Of a DNA stretch of 64,000 nt, positions 55,737-63,018 are shown one piece after another. Each line of letters starts with the position of its first letter. Position 1 is the stretch's first letter. The DNA comes from Verrucomicrobia subdivision 3 bacterium UBA693 (GTDB taxonomy: Bacteria; Verrucomicrobiota; Verrucomicrobiia; Limisphaerales; UBA8199). Location: assembly GCA_002298785.1 (NCBI GenBank), contig DBMR01000095.1, positions 128,325-192,324 of the forward strand. The letters run 5' to 3'. The translations under genes were made by a program, and so were the position numbers. Below the pieces are notes generated by a model. That model made no database searches. It was not told the DNA's origin and saw only the letters and a program-made list of their open reading frames with translations.

Positions 55737-55946
55737 TTAGTGGCTGAAGGGCAAGTTTTGCAGGATACGGTAAGTATCGGTTGGGCCCAACAGCGAGGCC
55801 TTCCGCAACGACCGACGCCGTTTGGGGCTTTTGCCTACGAGTAGATGGCGTCGGCCAGCCCCGTGAAACATCACCTTACCGTTGGCGGTTATCTTGAAGC
55901 GTTTGACTACGGCTTTCCTGGTCTTTACTCCCTTGGGACGTCGCAT
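55737..55946 (-). CDS. rpmI: 50S ribosomal protein bL35
   Basis: A 69-residue basic protein with the L35 features: KTRKAVVKRFKITANGKV (about 8-25), then AGRRHLLVGKSPKRRRSLRK. It binds 23S rRNA in the large subunit. The N-terminus MRRPKGV differs from the usual MPKxK, and the length is normal. rpmI normally sits between infC and rplT, so its place here, 19 nt after rpoZ, is unusual. Confidence 0.9.
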   Translation of the reverse strand: MRRPKGVKTRKAVVKRFKITANGKVMFHGAGRRHLLVGKSPKRRRSLRKASLLGPTDTYRILQNLPFSH

Positions 55947-55965
55947 ATATGTTCCTTTTTGCTAA

Positions 55966-56238
55966 TTAGGCCTTCGCCCAGTGCTGGGGCCGCCGGCGGT
56001 TCTTCCCCGTCGGGCGAATGAGTTCCACGAACTCGGGCAGCTCGAAGCTAATTTTTTCCTCAATGATCTCGCGCAGGGCAATGTCCGCTGCGCCCAGATT
56101 GGCAGTGTCCGCCACGAGCGACCTGCACTTGCCGCCAGCGCCAGAGTTTAGCTGGCGGACGCGTTGCGACACCATATTCACCAGGATGTTGGGATTGATG
56201 ACGATCTCCAAAGCCTTTTGGACAAAAATTGCATTCAT
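55966..56238 (-). CDS. rpoZ: RNA polymerase omega subunit
   Basis: A 90-residue protein. Its middle matches RpoZ: INPNILVNMVSQRVRQLNSG, then ADIALREIIEEKISFELPE. In other bacteria the corresponding segments are the helices that clamp the beta' subunit. The N-terminus is divergent (MNAIFVQKALEIV), as in other Verrucomicrobiota. A basic tail (GKNRRRPQHWAKA) is extra. It lies between a 67-residue hypothetical gene and rpmI on the same strand. Confidence 0.85.
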   Translation of the reverse strand: MNAIFVQKALEIVINPNILVNMVSQRVRQLNSGAGGKCRSLVADTANLGAADIALREIIEEKISFELPEFVELIRPTGKNRRRPQHWAKA

Positions 56239-56313
56239 ATTTATTAAGATTTAGGCCGAGGTTGGCGTTGTGCGCGGGAGCGGTCCCATGCTACGGAGAG
56301 CAACCCTCATTGG

Positions 56314-56517
56314 TCAGCCGTTAGGTGGCAAAGCCGGTTGCTCCGCCGCGGGCTCAACTGGAGCGGGCGCAGGGATTACGGCCTTATGAATAATCTCCGG
56401 ATATTTCTCATTCAATTCTTCGGCGAGGAGTCCGGCTGCTTCCTTCTCGAAGCGCTTCGTCCCGGTTCCGGAAGTTCCGGAGACGGTGGATTCCCAATGG
56501 ATGGCGTGTGTTCTCAT
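56314..56517 (-). CDS. 67-residue conserved hypothetical protein upstream of rpoZ
   Basis: Begins MRTHAIHWESTVSGTSGTGT and continues LAEELNEKYPEIIHKAV, then a Pro/Ala-rich tail. Short proteins with the pattern xIHWxSxVxGxxGxG ... EELNxxYPEIxHxAV occur in many soil bacteria and are not characterised. The ATG at 56517 follows a GAGAAGGG ribosome site; 23 in-frame codons upstream are excluded. It lies 75 nt before rpoZ and may share its transcript. Confidence 0.7.
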   Translation of the reverse strand: MRTHAIHWESTVSGTSGTGTKRFEKEAAGLLAEELNEKYPEIIHKAVIPAPAPVEPAAEQPALPPNG

Positions 56518-56866
56518 AACCCTTCTCTTTCGACTGAAACTTTCAGTGGTCCGCAACAAACTGGCGATCGAGGCCGCGTTCGGCAACGCAGCGCGCGTGA
56601 CCTTATCATGTTCTCAAAGTTGCGCTGCGTCCTCCCGATGAAGGAGAGAAGCGGCGAGATGCTGATGGGCTGCCCCAAGAGCACCATCCAGATACCCTTA
56701 AGCACACGGTGTGCCAGAGGTCAAATACTGAGAGCTATCAGCTAACAGCCAGTGGTTTGCGGACAATCCAGGTTCTTCGCTCGTCCTCCTGAGAGGCATT
56801 GAACCCTTGCAGTTTGCACGGATGGCGCCTGGCACATCAGGCGTTTTGCGGCGCTGCACGACCCGT
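56518..56866. other. 349-bp spacer without a supported gene
   Basis: Downstream of the helicase stop and upstream of the 67-residue gene; no protein-like frame on either strand. It probably holds the terminator of the helicase unit and the promoter of the rpoZ unit. Confidence 0.4.
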
Positions 56867-58216
56867 TTACCGGGGGCGAAAGCGGGGATTACCGTGGTGC
56901 CGGTTACCAGAGCGACGTTGACCGCCATGCGCTGTTCTTGCCACCGGTGCGGTATAGGGGCGGGATGAAGCCGGGTGGGCCTGCGGTGGATAGCCTAGTG
57001 AAGCTCCCGAATCCGAAGGCTGAGCGGCAGCGGCGTAGTTAAATCCCTCCGCGATTTTGCGCACGATGCCACGGCCGATGAATCGCTCCAGGGCTCGCAG
57101 TTCGCCGTGATCCTCCGGCGTGACAAAACTGATAGCATCCCCAACCGCATGAGCCCGACCAGTCCGGCCGATGCGGTGGACGTAGTCCTCAGGATGCATT
57201 GGGAAGTCATAATTGACGACGTGCGAGATGCCATCCACGTCGATACCCCGAGCGGCGATGTCCGTCGCTACCAGAACGCGCACGGCGCCGGATTTAAAAT
57301 CCTTCAGAGCCCGCAGCCGCTGGTTTTGTGACCGGTTGGAATGCAGCGTAGCAGCACGGATGCCCTTTTGCTCGAGATTGCGAGCAATGCGATCCGCGCC
57401 GTGTTTCATGCGGGAGAAAACCAGCACCATGTTCATGCCGGGGTCGCGCAGCAAATGCGCGAGCAGCGCGGGCTTTAGGCTTTTGGGAACTTCGTAGACG
57501 AATTGGGCCACGGTTTCGGCAGGATTGGCTCGACGGCCAATTTGCACCAGCTTGGGAGCACGCTGAAACTCATGCGTTAGCACCTCGATCTCCTTCGAGA
57601 GGGTGGCCGAGAAAAGCAGCGTCTGCCGTTTCGACGGGAGTTGTCGTACGATTCGCCGGATGTCTGGTAGGAAGCCCATGTCCAGCATCCGGTCGGCTTC
57701 GTCCAATACGAGGAATTCGAGCCTGGAAAAATCGCAGAGCCGCCGGTTCATTAAATCAAGCAACCGGCCTGGAGTCGCCACTACCAGATCCGCTCCCGAG
57801 CGCAGCGCGTCGATTTGTGGCCGTTCACTCACGCCGCCATAAATCGTGGCGGCGCGCAAGGGAAGATGCCGACCGTAGGAGCGAGTGTTTTCCTCGATTT
57901 GAGCCACTAACTCACGGGTCGGCGCTACGATCAGCGCGCGAATGTGGCGCGCGCCTTCGCCGTGCCGGGCTGGGCCGGGAACGGAAGCTGGCTCTGATTG
58001 CGGGGCCTCGTGACGGTTGATCTTGTTGAGTTTGGTCAGGATCGGCCAGACAAACGCCGCGGTCTTGCCGGTGCCGGTCTGCGCGATACCAATGAGGTCG
58101 TGTCCACCCAGGATCGGCGGAATGGCGGCGGATTGAATCGGGGTGGGTTCGGTGTAGCCGGCCTCTTGCACGGCTTTGAGAATGTTGGCCTCGAGGCCAA
58201 GATTGCGAAATGGCAT
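56867..58216 (-). CDS. DEAD-box ATP-dependent RNA helicase (RhlE/DeaD-like)
   Basis: A 449-residue RNA helicase with all core motifs: Q motif GYTEPTPIQ (20-28), AQTGTGKT (45-52), PTRELVAQI (99-107), DEAD (172-175), FSATL (202-206), ATDIAARGID and HRIGRTGR (about 330). A Pro/Gly-rich insert (about 68-92) lies between motifs I and Ia. The C-terminal tail (about 380-449) is rich in Arg, Gly and Pro. It belongs to the RhlE/DeaD group, which unwinds structured RNA and is often cold-induced. The gene follows the RRM gene B by 135 nt on the same strand. Confidence 0.95.
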   Translation of the reverse strand: MPFRNLGLEANILKAVQEAGYTEPTPIQSAAIPPILGGHDLIGIAQTGTGKTAAFVWPILTKLNKINRHEAPQSEPASVPGPARHGEGARHIRALIVAPTRELVAQIEENTRSYGRHLPLRAATIYGGVSERPQIDALRSGADLVVATPGRLLDLMNRRLCDFSRLEFLVLDEADRMLDMGFLPDIRRIVRQLPSKRQTLLFSATLSKEIEVLTHEFQRAPKLVQIGRRANPAETVAQFVYEVPKSLKPALLAHLLRDPGMNMVLVFSRMKHGADRIARNLEQKGIRAATLHSNRSQNQRLRALKDFKSGAVRVLVATDIAARGIDVDGISHVVNYDFPMHPEDYVHRIGRTGRAHAVGDAISFVTPEDHGELRALERFIGRGIVRKIAEGFNYAAAAQPSDSGASLGYPPQAHPASSRPYTAPVARTAHGGQRRSGNRHHGNPRFRPR

Positions 58217-58351
58217 AGAATAAACGACGAGGAGTTTCGGCGGCGGGCACTTGCGCTTGAAGCGACAGTGCTCGACGGAAAACTCCGGGAGATGAATCGG
58301 AAGAAAGAGGCGCAGGACTCTCAGTCCCGCGCCTGTGCTGAAATATTTCGC

Positions 58352-58672
58352 TTAGTGGCGTTCGCCGTAACCGCCGCGATTTCCACCCTGGCGTCCACCA
58401 CGGAAGCTGCCGGCCGGGCGTTCCTCCCTGGGCCGAGCTTCGTTGACGGTCAGGTTGCGTCCGTCAAGGTTCGCGCCGTTCATGGCCTCAATCGCCTTCT
58501 GGGCCTCTTCGGACGAGCTCATGGTGACGAAACCAAAGCCGCGAGGACGGCCAGTGGCGCGATCGGTCATGAGGTTGGCCTCGGTGACCATGCCATGCGC
58601 CGCGAAGGCGTCCTGCAGGTCGTTTTCGGTGGTGTTAAACGAAAGGTTACCCACGAATAATTTTGTGTTCAT
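58352..58672 (-). CDS. RRM-domain RNA-binding protein, Gly/Arg-rich tail (copy B)
   Basis: A 106-residue protein with one RRM (3-80): RNP2 KLFVGNL at 4-10 and RNP1 RGFGFVTM at 44-51. The tail (88-106) is an RGG-like stretch (RGGRQGGNRGGYGERH). It is about three-quarters identical to copy A in the RRM. The tail and loop residues differ, so the two may have different partners. It is followed by a DEAD-box helicase gene on the same strand, a functional pairing seen in cold-shock loci. A leader shared with copy A precedes it. Confidence 0.95.
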   Translation of the reverse strand: MNTKLFVGNLSFNTTENDLQDAFAAHGMVTEANLMTDRATGRPRGFGFVTMSSSEEAQKAIEAMNGANLDGRNLTVNEARPREERPAGSFRGGRQGGNRGGYGERH

Positions 58673-58717
58673 GTGATGATATAACTGTCCTTAGTCTTAC
58701 CCTGTTCTCTCCAAACT

Positions 58718-58808
58718 GTTCCCGTTATTCGGGTTTCAAATCATCACTGAACGAAGTTCACTTGAGGATTTACCATCGGATGGAAGCTACAAGCTATCTG
58801 TCAGACGC
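58718..58808 (-). promoter_or_regulatory. Structured 5' leader of RRM gene B, shared with RRM gene A
   Basis: In transcript direction: GATAGCTT box, hairpin I (CCAT-CCG-ATGG, 58783-58773), hairpin II (AAATCCTCA, 58771-58763, with TGATGATTT, 58746-58738, 16-nt loop, one mismatch), hairpin III (CCCG-5 nt-CGGG, 58733-58721). There are then 48 nt to the ATG at 58672. Order, loop length of hairpin II and distance to the start equal those of copy A. Hairpin arms are kept better than most loop bases. Confidence 0.7.
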
Positions 58809-58978
58809 GGTTAAGATGCACCATGTTTGGCCGTTGGCAAGTACTTTTCTGGAGCTTTGTGGAACCCATGGGTGTTCTGCCTCAGTGGAAAACGCCAGAT
58901 TTGAGGAGCTTGCTACGCACTGATGTCCAAGATTCTGAATCGAGATGTACGTGTCAGGAGGCACCGAAAGCCTCTGCT

Positions 58979-61900
58979 TCATCGCGAGTCACTTGTTACC
59001 AGCACCTGACCTATGCGCAAAGACACCGGCCCCAGCAGGCCAGATGGAACGGGGCGTCGGTCTTTGGCAGGACCGCTGATCGTCCAGGTCTTTCGGGCCT
59101 TTTCGGCCAGGCCGGCATCATACACCAAGCGGTTGAACCATGTGCTGGTCACTTCCACCGTCAACCGGTTGACGCCGGGTTTGGCGAGGCGCGTGATGTC
59201 AAAGCGATGCGGTGGCGTCCATGTCGCACCCACACGTTGGCCATTTAGGCGCACGCTGGCGATGACTTCGACGCGGCCCAGGTCCAGTTCCACACGCGAG
59301 ACGGGTGCGGTTTCGTTCAAGGTGAATTCGGTTGAGTACGTCGCGGTGCCAGAAAACGCCTTGGCTTCCGGCGAGAAGTCCATCTCGGCCCAGGAGGTCA
59401 ATTTGTCCACGCGTAGCGACGCTGGTGCGCCCCAGCCACTGGGAAATTCCAGCTTCCACGGTCCCGTCAGCAGCGAGGTCTGCGGTGCGCCAGCTTGCCA
59501 GACGCGCGTGGTGCCATCCGCTCGTGTCGCCCGGTAGACGCCCGGTTCCCACGCCAATAAGCGAGCCCCTCCGTCGAGCAATTCCCAGGCTGGATGAGGG
59601 ATGGGCGCGGACTCAATCAACGCCAACGGTTCGCTTTCCCTGGCCTCGTAGTTCTTCTCTGTCCCATCCGGCAGCCGCATGACAACGAACAACTTCTTCA
59701 CCGTCCCCAGCGCCGGGTCGCTTCCGGCCCAATCGTTGTTGCTGGTGATGGTGCTGTGTCCACGTGCCAGATCCCGACGCACCAGTTCCGTGACATCCTT
59801 GCGTCGTGCCGGATTCGCGGGGTCCCCATAGCTGGCGGAAACCACTTGGTTGTCGGCGGTCATCACTTTCAGAGTATGCAAGTCGGCTACGGTCACCCCG
59901 TCGTGTTCCAGTCGGATGACGCCGTTCGTTGGCTTCCGGCCCGCGCCTCGGAACACCACGAACATAGAACCGGACGGCGGAAGATCGAGCGCTCCGAGAC
60001 TCGTCTCGCCCTCGCGCCGAACCAAACCCGCCGGCACCACGGCTCCCGTCAACGGGTTCCAGAGCTCGACCGCGCCACCAGCACGGAATCGCAGCGTGCC
60101 ACGAAAGCCATCTCGTTCGGGTGCCGCCACGAAATACCAGTCAGCGTCATCGACTTGTCGGTGTGACCAGACCACGCCCTCGCCTTCCACGTCGGGTTTG
60201 AGGCCCAGCTTCCCCAGCGCGTCACCGATAGACATTCCACTCACGACGCGTCCTTTGCCTACGCGCCGCTCTCCCTTTTGTTCGCCCCACAGAGTTTCGA
60301 CAGCGTTGGCGAAGCGTTTCTCCGCGGACTTTCCACCGCTCAGCGTGGCCAGGCCGCTCGGGCGCTCGCCGAGCAGCACCGCGCCTTGCTTTACCAGCGA
60401 GACCATTTTCTCCAGCGTCTCCGGCAGCATTCGCGGACAATCCCGCAGCCAGAGTACGCTATATCTCAAGCCTTCCGGAGTGACGATCATGCCATCACGG
60501 ACGGACAGCCGGGTGAGGAGCGCGTCGGGATTGCAGTAGTCGTAATGGTAGCCCGCCGGGAATGGCGCATTTTGCGGGGGTTTGTGATTCTGCTCGTCGC
60601 CGAGATACCAGAGCACGTCGGACACCGGACGGCCGCGTTCCAGCAGATAGCCGCAACGCGCCAAATACGCCGTGAATTCGCGCATTGGCGGCCACCACGT
60701 TTGCCCGCGCAGGAACGGCGTGCCGATGCTCGATCCGAACGCCGTCCCGGGCGGCAACCAATCCGTGCGCGGGTTGTGCGTATAAGTGTGGAAGATCAAA
60801 TGCGTGACACCTTCAGCGAGGTGCAGGTCGGCGATGTGCTTCAACATGCCGGGGTGCTCATTCCACGTGAGGTTGAACGATGTGAAGGCCTCCGCGGCCA
60901 CGCGCGGCTTGCCATACATTCGCGCCGCCGACACGCACGGGCGGACCGGTTTGAAATCAAAGCTGCCCACGAAGGCTTCAGTTCGTGGCTGCCAGAATTC
61001 GCACATTGGCACGTCGGCGTGTTTGTAGTATTCCAGGATATCGGCGGGAAAAACGTCGCCCGCGGCGGTTTCGTAGGAGATGGCCAGCCCATTCTTGCGC
61101 CCCAGCGTGGCGATGCGCCCGAAGAAGTTTGTGACCAGCAAATCGTTCACCGTTGCTCGCCAATCGCGCAGGAAACGCGTCGTGATTTCTGGATCGCCCA
61201 CCACGAATCCCGCAAGTGCGGGGAACCACGCTCGCAGCGGATAACCCCGCAGCCGTGCGAACTGTGTGTCCATGCCCGGCGTCCACGTCTGCGTTTCGCA
61301 CTCCCAACTATCGAGAAGCATGCCCTGCATCAGACCGCCGCCGACAGGGCCATTCCTGGCGGAGAGCCGCCCGATGTATCCGGCGAAGTGAGTATCCGCA
61401 CCTGTCGGAGATAACTTGTCGCACTCCCATCCCGTTCCTTCCGGCGGCGCCGGACCATTCCGCTTGCCGGTGTTCACGTGTCCCCACCGCAACACCGTCC
61501 ATTTACCGGGCGGTGCGTTCCAGCGGAGCGCGCCCTTCGAGTCCATTTTGTCTGTCACCTCCACGATCTGCGCCGGATTAACCCATGCGGTCGTCGCTTG
61601 TTGAGGAGGTGGCACGCGCTCCAGGGCGCGCAGCGTGAACGCCGCTTCCGCCTCCCAGTTGTTCTTGCGCGCTCCGCTGAAAAGCTGGAGGTAGGGCAGA
61701 CTCATCGTGTGCTGGTGGTCGATGGTGATGCGGTAAGTCTTTGCGGGCAGTTCTGAACACGCGAGCGTGATGGGACGGTTGTCCTGCCAATTGCTCTCCG
61801 GCATTTCGTAGCGCGCCACTTCACGCATTCCCTCCGGCAGCACAGCTTGCACCGTGACCGTCACGCCCGGCAGGTAGCACCATTGGTGGTTGAAGCCCTG

Positions 61901-62650
61901 CACCGATGGCAGTTCCACCGTGCGCAGCGTCACCGCCTCAGCGAAAGTAGCTTCCACCCAGACTGGTCCCTTGCCGGGCTCCAGAACGATCTTCCCGTCC
62001 GGGTCGCGGCGCAGGCACTTTTCCCACGGCAAATCCTCGCGATTGCTTTTTACCGACACCGGCAATAGCGGTTGGCCTGTGTCACCCTCGGGCGTTGGGA
62101 ACGCAACCACGGCCACCTCGCGATAATCTCGCCACTCCTCCTGGCTTGGTTGCGGCTGCGGCAAGGCTACAGTCACGTTGCTGCCACCCAACATGTCGAC
62201 TCGACTCCAAACCAAATGCAGCATCGCCTTGTCGGGTGTGATCCATGGCCCACCCGACATCGCCCAGCCCGGGCAATTTTGCATCGTGAAGCGCAGCCCC
62301 AAGCGCCGGCACTCCTTGGCGACGTGGCGCACCGCTTCGTCCCACGACGTGCTCAGGCACTTGATCTGCGGCTCCACGCCCGGCCACGGCCCACCGAATT
62401 CTCCATGAAAGAGCTGAATGCCCTGAATTCCCGCGCTGGCGATCGCCTCCAGGTCCGCCGTAATCCCGTTCGTCGCGACGTTGCCACCGATGAAGTGAAA
62501 CCAGGTTTCCGGACGAAAGACCGGAGATGGCTCACGAAACGCCGCGGCGTCTTGATCGCCAAACGCGCGTTGCAATGCCTTGGGTTGAGGAACTGCGGGC
62601 GGTGCCCCTGCGTTGCTAAAATTCGTCGACGCCAAAACCGCCAGCAGCAT
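58979..62650 (-). CDS. Secreted GH106-family-type glycoside hydrolase (alpha-L-rhamnosidase-like)
   Basis: A large secreted enzyme, 1223 residues from the ATG at 62650, which begins a signal peptide (MLLAVLASTNFSNA). The frame continues upstream to 62887 without protein-like content. The family opening PETWFHFIGGNVATNGITAD lies near residue 48, followed by LFHGEFGGPWPG and FTMQNCPGWAMSGGPWI, as in GH106 rhamnosidases. A middle barrel contains AAEAFTSFNLTWNEHPGML and GVTHLIFHTYTHNPRT. The C-terminal 200 residues resemble a GH2-type sugar-binding beta-sandwich (VELDLGRVEVIASVRLNGQ and TSTWFNRLVYDAGL). GH106 enzymes remove L-rhamnose from plant or algal polysaccharides. A sulfatase gene sits upstream in the same direction. 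Confidence 0.85.
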   Translation of the reverse strand: MLLAVLASTNFSNAGAPPAVPQPKALQRAFGDQDAAAFREPSPVFRPETWFHFIGGNVATNGITADLEAIASAGIQGIQLFHGEFGGPWPGVEPQIKCLSTSWDEAVRHVAKECRRLGLRFTMQNCPGWAMSGGPWITPDKAMLHLVWSRVDMLGGSNVTVALPQPQPSQEEWRDYREVAVVAFPTPEGDTGQPLLPVSVKSNREDLPWEKCLRRDPDGKIVLEPGKGPVWVEATFAEAVTLRTVELPSVQGFNHQWCYLPGVTVTVQAVLPEGMREVARYEMPESNWQDNRPITLACSELPAKTYRITIDHQHTMSLPYLQLFSGARKNNWEAEAAFTLRALERVPPPQQATTAWVNPAQIVEVTDKMDSKGALRWNAPPGKWTVLRWGHVNTGKRNGPAPPEGTGWECDKLSPTGADTHFAGYIGRLSARNGPVGGGLMQGMLLDSWECETQTWTPGMDTQFARLRGYPLRAWFPALAGFVVGDPEITTRFLRDWRATVNDLLVTNFFGRIATLGRKNGLAISYETAAGDVFPADILEYYKHADVPMCEFWQPRTEAFVGSFDFKPVRPCVSAARMYGKPRVAAEAFTSFNLTWNEHPGMLKHIADLHLAEGVTHLIFHTYTHNPRTDWLPPGTAFGSSIGTPFLRGQTWWPPMREFTAYLARCGYLLERGRPVSDVLWYLGDEQNHKPPQNAPFPAGYHYDYCNPDALLTRLSVRDGMIVTPEGLRYSVLWLRDCPRMLPETLEKMVSLVKQGAVLLGERPSGLATLSGGKSAEKRFANAVETLWGEQKGERRVGKGRVVSGMSIGDALGKLGLKPDVEGEGVVWSHRQVDDADWYFVAAPERDGFRGTLRFRAGGAVELWNPLTGAVVPAGLVRREGETSLGALDLPPSGSMFVVFRGAGRKPTNGVIRLEHDGVTVADLHTLKVMTADNQVVSASYGDPANPARRKDVTELVRRDLARGHSTITSNNDWAGSDPALGTVKKLFVVMRLPDGTEKNYEARESEPLALIESAPIPHPAWELLDGGARLLAWEPGVYRATRADGTTRVWQAGAPQTSLLTGPWKLEFPSGWGAPASLRVDKLTSWAEMDFSPEAKAFSGTATYSTEFTLNETAPVSRVELDLGRVEVIASVRLNGQRVGATWTPPHRFDITRLAKPGVNRLTVEVTSTWFNRLVYDAGLAEKARKTWTISGPAKDRRPVPSGLLGPVSLRIGQVLVTSDSR

Positions 62651-63018
62651 CGCCAGACCACGAGCGTATCTCAAAATCGCCAACCTGCCAGCGAACCGCG
62701 CATACCCACTTTCGTGCTCCACGCCAATTTCAGAAACGTCCCAGGCATCTGACTTGGCAGTGGCCTGCCCGAATGACAATGGTTGGAAGTGAATACGCAT
62801 TTTCACCGGGACATTGAACAACGAAGCATCGTGCTTGATCGAGCCTGAAAAGCGGTCAGGGAGAAGCCGGATCCAAGCCAGCTTCACCTTTACTGCGTTT
62901 ACAATTCAAACGACGTTGTTCTTGTGCCGACAGCAATGCCAGCATGTGGAAGCGAAGCGGATCATGCGCCGCGCTTTCACGTCTAGCGAATCGCCGTCGG
63001 CTCGGAGATGCCAGTGGG

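Noticed and set aside
60278..61414. A 378-codon frame on the plus strand
   Set aside because: It lies wholly opposite the GH106-type gene, whose protein has recognisable motifs across this span. Long antisense frames are common in GC-rich coding DNA.
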